Assembly (NCBI RefSeq): GCF_007655135.1
Contig: NC_045128.1
Span: 23,964,811-24,028,810, forward strand
Length of the DNA stretch: 64,000 bases
Reading direction: 5' to 3'
From: Punica granatum
Taxonomy: Eukaryota; Streptophyta; Magnoliopsida; Myrtales; Lythraceae
Under the pieces are notes generated by a model. The model was given only the letters and a program-made list of their open reading frames with translations. It had not been told where the DNA came from and ran no database searches. Both the position numbers and the translations under genes were made by a program. Below are positions 1 to 12,300 of this stretch, piece by piece. How positions within the stretch are numbered: the first letter of the stretch is position 1; every line of letters starts with the position of its first letter.

Positions 1-783
1 TAATGTCGAATCCGATGTTGATTTGACAATAGAGACATTCTCTCCTCTCTCTTTTTTTCTTCCTTCTTTTGAAGAAATATAATGGTGATTTGTTGTTCAA
101 GCAATATAAGATAAGGTACACTTATCATTATATGACTTACATTTATTTAAACGGGCCAATGCGGAAACTTGGTGGGATCAGAGGGTCCATGAGCATGCAA
201 TAATTGCGCTAATTAGTAAAAACCATCAATTATATATATAATCGCATTTTCAGTCAGCAGTGTCTCTTTTTTGACTTTGAATGGAGCCAACAACTATGTC
301 ATGATCATTCCAAATCCCTCCTGGCTAGTAGCACGCATATGTGCTACATGTAACTGAGAAAAATCTCGATGGATTTCCCATTTCGCATATAGCTAGAAGG
401 CCAGTCCTCGGGCCATGATTGACTTCTGGATCAATAAATTCGCTTTGCAAATGGAAGAACTAAATCGTAAATTTTGTTGTCGAGTTTGAAAACACTTTTA
501 GTCTTTTTACTTCAGTTTGTCTAGTTTGGATGCAGATTCTCTTTAAGTTCGTTCAGTTTCCTTCAAGTTTTGTATATATTTAAGAATTTTTCTCATATAT
601 ATGAGACACACACGAAATACGCAGGAACGTTTGCAACATGTCCTTAGTTAAATATTATTGGCAGAAACAAGTCTTTTTTCTTTCTAAATTTTTTTTTCTC
701 TTTAAGCTTAAGAAGGATTTTCTCTTAAGTTTTCAGTTAACTAATGGAATTGTATTTAGATAGATTTGGCCTTTGCCCGATTC
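1..783. other. AT-rich intergenic DNA, no gene seen
   Basis: No reading frame with recognisable protein similarity and no RNA gene was found. The stretch is AT-rich with short poly-T and TA runs. Confidence 0.6.
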
Positions 784-1449
784 ATTTGAATCACTACACT
801 ACTCGATTCAAATGTATCTCGATTGAGATTTTATTTCTTACTTTAGAGTCTTAGTTAATATATAATATTTAGTATTTGTAGAACATGCACATATAGGTAT
901 ATATATATATATATATATGTATATATTCTATCTTTGCATTCATGAGGATCTAACAAAATCGTCAAATTTCTCGGTAGGAAAATTCGTGGAATTTCTAATT
1001 TGATCAAACAACCGTTCATGAAAGTTTGGTGGCAAAGGAAGAAGAAGAAATTGGCCTAAATAATGGAGTGGGACAACAGGGTTGGGGGGTATAATCGCAA
1101 AGGTAAAATATATGACTGAGAAATATTAAAAGAAAAAAAAAAGGTCTTTCTTCAATTGAAAAGAAATTTTAAGTTTTAGCATAGGATTTGGTTCAATTCA
1201 TCGAAATTTTTATATTTTTTATTTGAATCACTACACTACTCGTTTCAAATGTATCTCGATTGAGATTTTATTTCTTACCTTATATTCTTAGTTAATATAT
1301 AATATTTAGTATTTGTAGAACATGCACATATAGGTATATATATATATATATGTATATATTTTATCTTTGCATTCATGAGGATCTAACAAAATCGAAAAGA
1401 AATTTTAAGTTTTAGCATAGGGTTTGGTTCAATTCATCGAAATTTTTAT
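784..1449. repeat. Interleaved direct duplication (two blocks, two copies each)
   Basis: A block of about 175 bp at 784-962 recurs at 1221-1394 with few differences, including its internal TA microsatellite. A second block of about 55 bp at 1158-1213 recurs at 1395-1449. The order is therefore A, B, A', B', as expected if an A-B segment was duplicated locally. No coding content is visible. Confidence 0.85.
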
Positions 1450-1477
1450 TTTTTTTTATTTCTTTTTCCTGTTGTAA

Positions 1478-1625
1478 AAGCGAGGGGTTCATGGTCTAGT
1501 AAAGAAATAGAAGAATAAAGAAAATAAAGGAACATGAGAACTATCGATGAAATTCAAATTCAAAATCTCTTAGTTCTGAATAATGGTGCATACACTGCAC
1601 TAATGCACTCTTTCTATTTGTGATT
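1478..1625 (-). repeat. SINE-like element, degenerate copy
   Basis: Read on the minus strand, this begins with a box-A-like GTGCAGTG segment, then a box-B-like segment around 1550, and ends in a T/A-rich tail. It resembles copies at 15058 and 18447. The assignment to one tRNA-derived family is inference from these shared motifs. Confidence 0.35.
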
Positions 1626-2274
1626 TTCCAATTTTAAAAACCTTAAACTGAACCTTGCAGATGAATATCTCTTTCAGTTAAATCTTATAAACCAAACTGA
1701 AGTTCAAGAAATGGATTTCCCCCATTAATTATGAAGAAAGGATGTAATATAAGTGGTTGATGAATATGCTGTTGTATACATCATGAAATAATTATGTTGT
1801 GTTAAACTTAAGCCCACTCATGATGTTGTAGGAATTACAATTAAATTGTCGTGTTCATAAAAAATATTACATCTACTCATTAAACTTGAACCCATTCCTA
1901 ATTATAATATAATTCTGTCGTAGGAGTTGTCATTCCTATATCGTAGAAGTCTCAATTTCTACTAAAACCGGCACACATAGTATCAGTGAATAAGTGTATC
2001 ATTCCCATATCTAACAATCACAACATGTGTATTTACCTTTTTTTCCATTTTTATAAATCTCTCTGTTCATTTACTAAATGTATATTGTATGAGATGGATC
2101 ATTGAGAACTCGGGTTGATATGCTGGCAGCTGGACAACACGTTAAATGGATTAAACCTAACACTGGTCATAACTTCTTTTTTTTTTTTTGCCCCCCATTT
2201 TGCTAAATCTCTCTGTCCATTTAGGTTATAGTATCATCCAACCCCACGCGTAACAATTTACAGATTGGGACACT

Positions 2275-3288
2275 TATGGTTGGCAATATTTCACACGACA
2301 CGATAACACGATACGGAGGGTTTGGGTTGGACATTTTTTATAATCGGTCTAAACGGGTCCAACCCGTTTAAACACTATTAATAAGCGTGTCTTACCGGAT
2401 TGAACCCGTGTTATCCGATTATACACGATTAAACCTGTTTATTTAGACATGTTTAATTGTGTTATTATAATCATGTAACCCGTTAACCCATTTATGTATT
2501 TGGATTTACCAAAATATCATTATGTAATCCTAACTTCCTAAGTCCCTAACCTAATTTCCTTTCCTTTCTTTCACCCAATCTAACATAGCACAACCGCACT
2601 TCCACTTCTACTTCTACTTCTCTACTACCCTCCCTCAGATCTCATCTACGATTTGATTTCCTTCTTCTCATCCATCAATGGCAAAGTTCTGCTTCTTCGC
2701 TCTCATTGCTCTTATCTCCGTGCACCTCGCATTGTCCATAGATCCGCCTCAGATCTCACCCTCCCCTGCTCTCAAGCTCGCCGCCTACTCCACTCCCACC
2801 ATGTCCCCTTCAAAGCCCACCGCTTCGCTGGCTCCCGCTCCAGCCAATGCGCCTCATGGCTCATTCTCATCCTCGTCGTCGCTGCCTCCCTCGGATGCGG
2901 CTCCTGCCTCTTCCCCGCCCACATCCCCTCACCTCCATCTCAATCTCCGTGTTAACATGTTAACATGTAAACATGTCGTGTTAACATGTTCGGGTAAACG
3001 AGTTAATCGGATAAACATGTCGTGTTAATGTATCCGAGTAACTGAGGTGATCGGATAAACAAGTTGTATTAAAGTGTCCGGATAACGTTTATAATCGTGT
3101 CGTGTATACATGTACCTATTATGACACGTTTCGACAAACGGGTTTAAACGTGTCTAAACGGGTTGACACGAATATAAGCGTCTCGGTATGGGTTTTCAAA
3201 ACCTGACCCGTTTAATAATCGTGTCGTGTACGGGTTATGATTTCGATGACACGAACTCGTTTAGACACGACACGAATTGCCACTCCTA
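2275..3288. mobile_element. Non-autonomous hAT-like DNA transposon with captured gene fragment
   Basis: The 1,014-bp element has imperfect terminal inverted repeats (TATGGTTGGCAAT at the left, ATTGCCACTCCTA at the right, 10 of 13 positions matching). It is bounded by an 8-bp target duplication, GGGACACT at 2267-2274 and GGGACACA at 3289-3296, with one mismatch. An 8-bp duplication is typical of hAT elements. The outer 240 bp on the left and 330 bp on the right are full of short subterminal motifs related to CGTGTCGTGT and AACATGTCGTGTTAA in both orientations, as hAT transposase-binding regions often are. No transposase gene is present. The middle, about 2515-2950, differs in composition and encodes an arabinogalactan-protein start. 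Confidence 0.8.
2678..2953 (+). pseudogene. Captured 5' fragment of an arabinogalactan-protein gene
   Basis: From the ATG at 2678 the frame encodes a cleavable signal peptide of about 20 residues (MAKFCFFALIALISVHLALS). It is followed by a Pro/Ala/Ser/Thr-rich segment with repeated AP, SP and PAP dipeptides and tripeptides, the hallmark of classical arabinogalactan proteins, which are secreted, hydroxyproline-glycosylated cell-surface proteins. The C-terminal hydrophobic GPI-anchor signal of the family is absent: the frame runs into the subterminal repeats of the surrounding hAT-like element and ends at 3028. About 160 bp of C/T-rich, 5'UTR-like sequence precedes the ATG and probably came with the capture. 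It could make a short secreted chimeric peptide if transcribed, but I treat it as a captured fragment, not a working gene. Confidence 0.65.
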
Positions 3289-3610
3289 GGGACACACAGT
3301 CGATCGACTTACAAGCAAAAGAATCATGGGTATAGATAGCTAACATATAAGAGATACCCATACTTCAAGGCTTTTACATTCGTATTATGATGATGAAGAT
3401 GACGTGCTGAGAATCATGATAATTACTTGTCAATTTTTGAAATGTGCCCTACAAAAAAGTTGGTCAGTTGGCTGACTTTATGGCACAGTTCTAAAGTAAG
3501 TGAAAAAAAAAAAGCCATTATTCCTCTTGTTCCTGCCCCCTTGTCCACTTCACTCTTCAAACACTCATCATCTCGTCAATATTGTTCCTTCTTCTTCACA
3601 CCATCCTCCC

Positions 3611-3618
3611 TATATATG
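3611..3618 (+). promoter_or_regulatory. TATA box of the RhoGDI gene
   Basis: TATATATG lies about 100 bp upstream of the chosen start codon at 3716, in a C/T-rich context usual for plant core promoters. It puts the transcription start near 3640, so the in-frame codons upstream of 3716 would mostly be 5'UTR. Confidence 0.6.
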
Positions 3619-3715
3619 CCCACAACATACTCTTCTCTCCTTCTACTCATCATCCACGACACCACATTTGATTATAATTAGTAAGCCATTCCCGGCATTT
3701 CCCGTAATTTGCAGA

Positions 3716-6694
3716 ATGTCTGCAGCAACGGCAACGTTTTCCTCAGCATCGAAGGATGAGCAGAATGTTAATACCCCGAGAAGGTTATCTGAATTAGAGG
3801 AATTGGAGTTCAAGGTCAAGGAAGACAGCCGAGCTACCGTTAAAGGGTCTGTTCGACAAGAAGAAACAGAAGACGATGGTAAAGAGGAGGGAAAGCTGAA
3901 ATCTGCCCAGGGTAAAGGAATATTAGAAGTTGGTTCAAATAAATTCTCCCTTAAGGAGCACATTGAGAAGGAAAAGGTACTACACAAAGCCTTTCTTTCT
4001 TTTTTTTCCTTCTATCATTTCTCCAATTTCTTCTGCATGAATTATTTAGTGAAAAAGACAATTTTGGTTTTATAAGTTTAAAAAAAAAATCAAATCAGTC
4101 TTACATGTTTGGTCTGTTAGACAATTTGGGTCAATTTCGTGACTAAGAATTACGGACTTGCTAACGTGAACTTAACACTATTAATTTTGTCCAAGTGACA
4201 ATTTGTCATTGGTTGCAAATATAAAATATTAAAATTATAACCGTCGGCCTGGATTTTTGCCCCAAGCGGAGCCCCCCGAATCTAGTTCACCACCCCCCTT
4301 CTTTTAATTTAATTTTATTTACATTTTTTTACTTTTCTTTAATTTTTAAATATTTTTTATATGCAACCAATAATAAATTGCCTCATCGATAAAATTAATT
4401 GTGTTAGATCCGGGTCAGCAGCTCCGTAATGCTCAGTCACAGAACGGACCAAAACTATCTAACGAACCCAACATACAAGACTGATTAGACTTTTTTCAAA
4501 TTTATAAGACTAAAATTGATTGAAGATCAAACTTATAGGACCGAAATTGTCTTTTTTCCAAAGTTTTTATATCCCTTTTGAGCCTGTTGATTTAATTTGT
4601 GATATTTTGTCTTGGTTTTTAGGGTGATGAAGGTCATAGAGGATGGAAAAAAATGCTTCTTGGAAGTTTGAATAGCTCTGCTATTAATGGAGGTACGTAC
4701 AACTCATAAATTTCCAATTGCCCCTCACACTTTTACTCCTCTCTCAGTTATCCTCTAGAGTGTTTGAAAATTTTCCTTCTTTTCATATCAAACGCTTGAT
4801 TGGATGTATAAATCAATTGGAGAACTCATATATATGCTCGGGCTTTCACTTACACTCGCAGCGAAGAAAGCCCATAAGTCAAAATTTTAATTCGACCCTT
4901 TACTGAATAGAGCTCTTGTCAAGAATTTAAACATAGTTAAAATTGAATTTTGAGTTTAAAGGTATGGAATGGAGATTTGGTGGGCACATTCAGAATTAGT
5001 TAAAACTTGAGAAAACTTTTTTCCTGGGTGAATTAGGTAATGGATAATAGAGGATCCCATCCCGTTCTTCTAACTCTCTAAAATAACTTTTACAAATGGA
5101 AAAATCCAGATTTTAGCATTTTTCGTGAATTTAGTTAAGTATTTTTCGATTAAAATGAACTTATAAGTCTAATAAAATGATAGTAAATAAAAAATAAAGG
5201 ACACTGGCGAGAACCAAATTAAAATCTGTTCCTGAACAAGTAGTGCGTGCAACATTGCACTCCGCCAACTCAATCCTAGCTAGTACAGAGAACGCAAACT
5301 AAATATATTCTCTTCTTTCAATTATTTTATTTTTTTTTAATTTCAAACATAAGCAGGAAAGAAAGAATCGGAAGTGCAGATACTAAGCCTAGCAATACAG
5401 TGCTCGGGCAGATCAGATCTCATACTCCCCATCCCCATTCTTTCTTCAAATTATACGTCCAAGCGCACTCTCTTCGTTCTCAAGGAAGGATGCCGTTGCC
5501 GCACCAAGTTCTCTTTCAACGTCCTCAACAACGTCGTCTCCGGTCTCCGTTACACCTATGCCGTTTGGAAAACCGGCGTCAGAGGTGCGAATTAAGTTAG
5601 TGATTCGCCGGATTTCTTTCACTAGATTGTCCGACTAATAGGGTCATAGGCCGGTCCCTTGTAATTTCATTATAATATTTACTTATATTTTGTGTAATTG
5701 GTTTTGTCATGTGTATAGTGGGGAATACGAAGATAATGGTGGGAACATTTAGTCCAAGGAAGGAGCCTTATTCGTATGAATTGGAGGAAGAGACCATCCC
5801 TACTGGAATATTTGCTAGGGGCTCCTACTTTGTCCGAACAAAGGTACAATTTCTTAAACTGCATTGATTCAATTATATGGAATTATTATATTTCCTAATT
5901 AATTAAAATGCTCTTAATTAATATGAATTTTAGATCAATTTTTTTCCTTAAGGTCCTACCAAAACAGATTAATAAAAACTCTTTTGGTGCACTTGATTTT
6001 GTACTATGTTGTTTTTGTTATTATTTTTAGTCCAATTGTTAAATTCATTCAATGTAGAATCTATTATTATTATTATATATATATATATATATAAAAAGCG
6101 AAAGCATTTAAAAATCCTATGATGAAAATAATTATGTATTTTCTCGTAAATAATTATGTTTTTTTCTTCTTTTCTTTTTTAACTTTACCTCATTTACTAG
6201 TTATGAAGTAAGTTTTACTTTTATTAATTATATGAAGTAACTATAAGATGAGTCAAATTTGAATTCTCAAGGTGGAAAACTTTGATCCATAAAATTTAAA
6301 AAGATTTAAAAAGAGGAGTATTGCTTTTGGATATGAAACATCCTGTAACCACAGGAATAAAATGATGATGTAACCTAAGTACGTATAACTTTATTCACTC
6401 TTATTCCGTAATAATATATGGAAAATATTCCCGTGCATGCACGTACGGTTTACCGACCAGCTATATGAAAACATCAGCATCATCATTATTTGAGATAAAT
6501 TGTCCTGGCTGAATTTGTGTCCTAATTGCATCAGTATTAAATTGCACATTCTTTGTTGCCAACTGATGAATGACTTGTTTTCTAACAAATTTTGGCTAAT
6601 TTCTTTATGTCTTATGATTCAGTTCGTAGATGATGACGGGAAATGCCACTTGGAGTTCAGTTACTACTTCGAGATTCGGAAGAACTGGCAGTGA
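3716..6694 (+). CDS. Rho GDP-dissociation inhibitor (RhoGDI), five exons
   Basis: Exons 3716-3976, 4623-4692, 5357-5584, 5719-5843 and 6623-6694 join in frame at GT-AG borders to give 251 residues. RhoGDI binds prenylated Rho-type GTPases (ROPs in plants), blocks GDP release and extracts them from membranes, which shapes polar growth such as root hairs. Residues 1-80 are acidic and charged, as in plant RhoGDIs. The conserved immunoglobulin-like isoprenyl-binding domain follows, with ILSLAIQC, LKEGCRCRTKFSFNV, VSGLRYTYAVWKTGV, MVGTFSPRKEPYSYELEEET, GIFARGSYFVRTKF and the C-terminal EFSYYFEIRKNW. Length and exon structure suit the family. The ATG at 3716 was chosen because it opens the acidic region and lies just downstream of the TATA box; the frame is open further upstream with low-complexity residues only. 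I see no break. The Arabidopsis counterpart is SCN1/RhoGDI1 or a paralogue; I cannot tell which. Confidence 0.93.
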
Positions 6695-7659
6695 CGTTGT
6701 TTCCGTGTAGTTTAACGTACTCTTATCAGAAATGGATTTGAATGTCACAATGTGATGCAATTCGAAATCAAGTACATGTGATTTCCCCCTAAGTACGTAT
6801 ATATATATATATAAATATATATTGGTGATAATGCCTTTTTCTCAAAATAGAGAAAAGGATCATAATAAATTGAAAAAACAGGGAAACCACATGACAGAGA
6901 TCAGTGGCAACGGGTGGATGTGTAACTTTAATTTAGCAAGTCATTTTTTTTTTCACCTTCCAATTTTAAATTTCAATAAAATTATCCGAAACCTTCATGA
7001 TTTGGTCTCACCTCATGCCTCTACGCACTCTTATATAATTGTCTTGCGTGTCTATTATATTGTCGGCTACTTTATGACACATATACATCAATATAACATA
7101 GGATACTAAATTTAATTAATTATAGTAAACTTATCATGGATTTTGATATGTTCCTCTCCCTGAGCATATATTGTCACCAATATCTCTTATATCTATGTAT
7201 CGATCTCAGAAATTGGAAACCCAGGACCATCTAGCGGAGATTTTTGACTATTAGCGTCGGGAAAAATTTGATCAAATCATCTAGGCCTGGATGATTCGAT
7301 CAATCTACACTCAGTGATAGCGGTACATAACATCCGTATACCTTATGAATTGCATTCATGATATCTGAAAATGCAATGAACCTAGTTCTATGAAGACTTT
7401 ATAGTCCAAATGGAATAGTATATTGAGATAGTATTAGCATTGCTTACTGGTTTTCAGGGATACTTTTTTGTTTAACAAATCAATATCATATACGATGTAT
7501 GAATTTTACTTTGCTATCCTTTATCCACTAATATAAGTACAAATTTCCAAAGATTTAGATTTAAATTTTCATATTCTGTGATATCATTGGTTCTATAAGA
7601 TAAGTCATTTCTTAATAACGGCTCCACTACTTGATATACATCAACACAGTACATTTGTT
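6695..7659. other. 3' flank of RhoGDI and intergenic DNA
   Basis: AT-rich sequence without recognisable coding content. The first few hundred bases should include the RhoGDI 3'UTR and poly(A) site, but no single signal stands out. Confidence 0.5.
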
Positions 7660-8090
7660 TTGTTGGGGGTGCCCCTGTCAACCTCTCAACCCGACAGAGG
7701 TCGGGGGCAGGGTTTCTACTCATCGGAAACCTTGGTTGGGCAATGGGGTGGCCTACCGAGCCACCCAAGAAGAAGAAGAAAATTTGGATTAATTACATTA
7801 CTTGAAAATAGAATAACAGCCGTTTGGATTAATTACATTACTTGAAAATAGAATAACAGCAGATCGGAGAAGAGGGTGGGGGAGACCCTTGTGGACAGAG
7901 GTCAGTGGAAGTCTGAGCCCACCAGCGATCTCGGTTGGGGTTGGTAGCAAGGGGGGCGCCCTTACCCCCGATTTGAGAGATCTCTCGAATTAGGGGGTGG
8001 AGGCCGCCCACGGCCAACCACGCCACCAGTCAACATAGGTCAGCGGAGGAGGGGCGAGGTGGCCAGCGGGAGGTGTTTTTGCCTCCAATT
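7660..8090. repeat. GC-rich unclassified repeat remnant
   Basis: A sharply GC-richer island in AT-rich surroundings. It contains short motifs such as GGCCAGCGGGAGGTG and CCGCCCACGGCCAACCACG that look like a decayed repeat. Weak resemblance to the GC-rich stretch at 22340-22510 suggests a dispersed family. Open frames here are short and unlike any family I know. Confidence 0.35.
7783..7860. repeat. 40-bp tandem duplication
   Basis: A 38-bp sequence beginning TTTGGATTAATTACATTACT occurs at 7783-7820 and again, identical, at 7823-7860, giving a period of 40 bp. Perfect identity implies a recent slip or duplication inside the GC-rich repeat remnant. Confidence 0.95.
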
Positions 8091-9330
8091 TAGATCACTT
8101 AATATTTTTAATAAGTAAAAATTACTCTTTTGCCTTTTTAAAAAGTCATTGTGATGCACTTATTTTTATTTTTATTTTTTTTATGGAAGGGTTGCACGTA
8201 AATTTACTTTGGCCAAAAAATAGACTAGATTAGCCAAAATGCCTATTCTCAAATTTTTAAAGATTGGGAAGAGATATTGCCTACTCCCAATGACCGAGGT
8301 GTTATTCGAATTTTAAATGGGAGCATACTGATCCATAAATTTTTATTGGTATCAACTTTAGTATTCGGAAATTCAATGAGTCACAATTAATCCATTCCTA
8401 CAGGGTCAAACCCTCTAAGGAGTAAAACTCTCCCAGCAAATTTTTTTTTTTCATAAATCAAAAACTGAGGTGGAGGGCTTCAATTTCAGGATTGTATTAC
8501 TCAAAAAGAAAAAAAATTCGGAGTTGACATATTTTGACTGAGATATGCATGGGCACGTGTCCTTTCAAGCTTGCATGTAGAAGACAGATCCCATTGGCAA
8601 ACTCATGTTGCTTCAAGGAGAATTTTTTTTTTTCTAAAATCCCATAATAGGCAGGCGGTCATGCCTGCAATTTGCTTAGTCCACAAGGGAAGAGAGGAGG
8701 GGCCTCGCGTCCCGTTACCTTCTTTTGTTCTGCTTCGCCATAGGATGCGCTCCATCAACCTCCTTTCTTTTTAACCGGCACGGGTCGCTGACGTTTCGTC
8801 TCAATAATCTTTTTTATGTTTATATATATGCCTCCAGTGTCACCTAGAAATTATAGGAGCAGAAAGAAAATGTAGGCTCAACTCGACAAAATCATATTGC
8901 TCAAAATATGAGCCGAGTCCTAGCAATGTTTAATCCAATGGCATCGATCTATCAATGTGCAATTTTTCTGAAAATGTTTTCATGAGATCATCTTTTTAAA
9001 ATATCCGTTAACCATACTTGACAGAACAACTTCATTACGCCTCGTTTGTGGACAAACTCCAGTTACTGGCAATGGCATGCAGTGTGGATTTGAACAACAC
9101 CGAGATAACCCAGGATGGGAGTGAAATTGTGCCGAACAGGTTGGTCTTCAAACCCGAAAATCCCTCCACTTTTCATTCTGTAATTTGAAATTTTTACAAA
9201 CTGAGGTCGATATCAGGTCACAACTTATTCTCCATCAAAAATTGCAGAACCCTGCAAAAATGAATAAATTGGACAAACAGATCGCTGACCATCATCAAAT
9301 TTTGCGCAGAACTATATATACATGGGAGAC
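8091..9330. other. Intergenic DNA, 3' flank of the MACPF gene
   Basis: No gene recognised. The right end should contain the 3'UTR of the minus-strand MACPF gene. Confidence 0.5.
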
Positions 9331-12300
9331 CTACAACCTCTCAGGATAATCCAACAATGCAAACTTAACTTGCAACCCAATCTTCCCACCATCGGCAGCT
9401 AGCCTAGCAGCTATAATCAACCAGTGCCCTGGTGCATCATGAGGGCCCCGTGCCACCTCAGCTGTGTCCACAAACTTGAGGAGCTTCCCCCTTCGGGCAG
9501 ATGAGGGTGGGCCGTCCGGATACACGCCTGAGTTCAGAATCGTAGCCTGGGTCTGCTTCTCCAGGCCTGTAGAAGTCCGGGACTTGAATGTGAACGTTGT
9601 GCTTATATTTGAGAGGAAGCCCATCTTGTGGGAGGCTTCTGGTGCAGCAGCCCACTGGGTCTTCCGGATCGTGCAATTGGGTGCATACGAGAAAAGCAGG
9701 CGGAGGTGAAGCGCGGTCTTGGGCCAGTTCCCCTTGCTGATCAACTGAGCGCCAGTCACAATGAAGACACCAGCGGGCTCCCCCACAAGCCAGTTTGGAT
9801 CGTACTTCACAGGGGAAGTGCATACTTTTGAGTACCTCTTCCACTTGATCGGCTCAAGGAACTGGTTGCTGAACTCAACCTCATCGGAGCCTCGCCACCA
9901 ACTTTGTCTCTCCATCTCGAGGTTTGTTGGAGGTGATGAGGTCATAACATGAGGTGGACTCGAGAGATGCTGCAAATGCAATGCCAAACGGTTGCATTTC
10001 TTTCCTTCCAAGTATAGGCGTAAGCCCACCACAGGTTTCTGACTGCTCGAAACCTAATAGAAATGGCATCTAGATCAGATACAAAAAGTAATTCTTGATC
10101 CAGGGCCTGTGAAGACACTACCACAACTCGATTTTTTTTTCCCTCTTTTTGTTAACTTTGATTTGATATTATCTTGCACAAACAACAAATATCAGCAAAT
10201 AAAGCGATAGCAGTATCTGCTGTAAATATAAGAAAAGAAATAAGCCAAAATTTTCAGCAGACTTAAGAGAGCAGCGGAAGTTTGTCCCAGACCTGGGTAG
10301 AACTGACGTGAAGCTTAGGACCCATGAAGCTGAACTGAAGGGCAGGGCAAGAGGTTTTCTTCCTTTGATGCCTGAGGGGCAACTCGCAGAACGTTGGAGA
10401 CCACTGCCTTGGGACTTGAAACTCCAAAAAGTACTCTAAATCCACCGGATCAGGTTTATCTGATGACCAAAGATACGTAAAACGGATATAAGGACTGCTT
10501 ATGATAAGATAAGAGAACAGAAGGCTCTTTCAAACATGATCACAATATTGGAGACATCAACTCATAGAAAAATGTCCAAAATTCCCCTCATCTTATTTGG
10601 AAAAGAAAGAAAACATGAAAAATGTAGGCATGGCGCTTTAAATAAGGGCCTGTTGATGAAAACATCAAAGGTTGTCCCAGTTTTCTAAGAATATTGAATA
10701 AAAGTTACATGTTAACGCATTTTTCATGTTGGAAGCAGAAAATTGAAATCACTCTCAGGAAGTGAACATTTGATCTCTAGTATGCATGTAGTTTAACATG
10801 TTAAGAACTTACAGCGTAGATAGAGATTGATCGCGTGACTCAAATAACCACTGCCAGAGACCCCAGAGAGAAGAGAAGTAATAGGGACAAACTTGAATAG
10901 AATTGCTTCGGGTTTGGTGGGTACTGTTTGTAGCCATTTCGAGTGGCTGTGCTGGAATACATCACCTCCTCTCTTCGAACAAATTATCGTGAGCCCCTGC
11001 TCCACGTCATACAATGGGTAAGACAAAAACATACTGCATCATAGGAAAGATATGCTGTCTCATAGTTTGTTGCTTGCTTACATCTTTGCTCGATGTTTCA
11101 GTTGTGCTGCTCAACTGCAAGGTGTTTGACTGCAGAATACGTTCAAAAACCTCAGGCACCTGTAGATGTTTGGCACTTTTAGTTATTTTTGCTTTGGTGA
11201 ATAAATCATACATCACGTCTCAGTGCAGCAAAAATGACTACCTTGTGCTTGCTAGCTTTCCCAGGCAACAAAGAATGGCTTTTTCCGTCCGAGAACAAAT
11301 AGTCACCAATATCCTGCAAGTGTCTCCTGAGATCGGTAGGGTGAATTTGCGAAGAAGGTCTCTGCCTTATGCAAATTAAGTCTTGACCCCCAATAGCCAT
11401 ACCAACGATTATGTGCGTTCCATATGTGTGTATGAATCTGCCCAATAATTTCCCATTAGCATCTGTGTTTCTAAATGAACTTAAGATTAGCTCTCTGCAT
11501 TTTAAGACAAACAAGGTGTTATGTTGTTTAGACATTATTTATGGAAATCATTGATCTCTGCTAAACGACCAGCTACTCCATCACCACCACCAACCAACAC
11601 TCAAAACTTCTCCTGGCTACTGATAGCATCTCCTAGTTGTCGACACTCTGCTGCTACTTGCCGGAATTGGTTGTCGGTATTGACTACCAGAAACTACTTC
11701 AGATATAGAATTTGGCACCACATGGTATGTCAAAATCACTTTTAAATAATTTTCAGTGATAACTGGACTTTTGAACCCAGAAAAATGAAAACAATAATTG
11801 AACTTTTGCAAGGATTTTTTTTAATACAATCTTCAACAATAAATGAAGTTTTCAACAGAAAAAATGAAAACAATAATTGAACTTTTGTGGAGATGTTTTT
11901 TTTTAACAAAAGCAAAATAATCTAAAGAAAAAGTATAATCAATAAGAGAAATGCTTCCCACAAAATGTCAAGCTAAATTTGGTTTTCTTTCCCTTCTCCT
12001 TATAAAATATTACACATATCAGTAGAAGATGACCATGAATTAGACCGTAGGATATACCTGGCTAAAGAGGCCGGGTCCCAAGTGGGTGGAACTGAATTCT
12101 TTACTCTCTCTTGCAGTACCAAAGGCGATGAAGTTAGGTGTAAATAATAGAGCGAAATAAAGTAGCCATCAAAAGCGAGATATTTGGTGTCCGCGGCATC
12201 ATGCAACCAATCTCCACTCAATTCAAATATGGTGTTAAGGAATCCTGAAGGAACTTTTCCTTGCACGGAAGCTTTTTGGTTCAGTAACTCCGACATCTAC

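Noticed and set aside
2653..3028. A functional arabinogalactan-protein gene
   Set aside because: The frame lies wholly inside a transposon with target duplications, lacks the GPI signal and runs into terminal repeats. A captured fragment explains it better.
9458..9952. Several open frames overlapping the last MACPF exon on both strands
   Set aside because: Shadows of the real exon in other frames; only the 233-codon minus frame matches the family.
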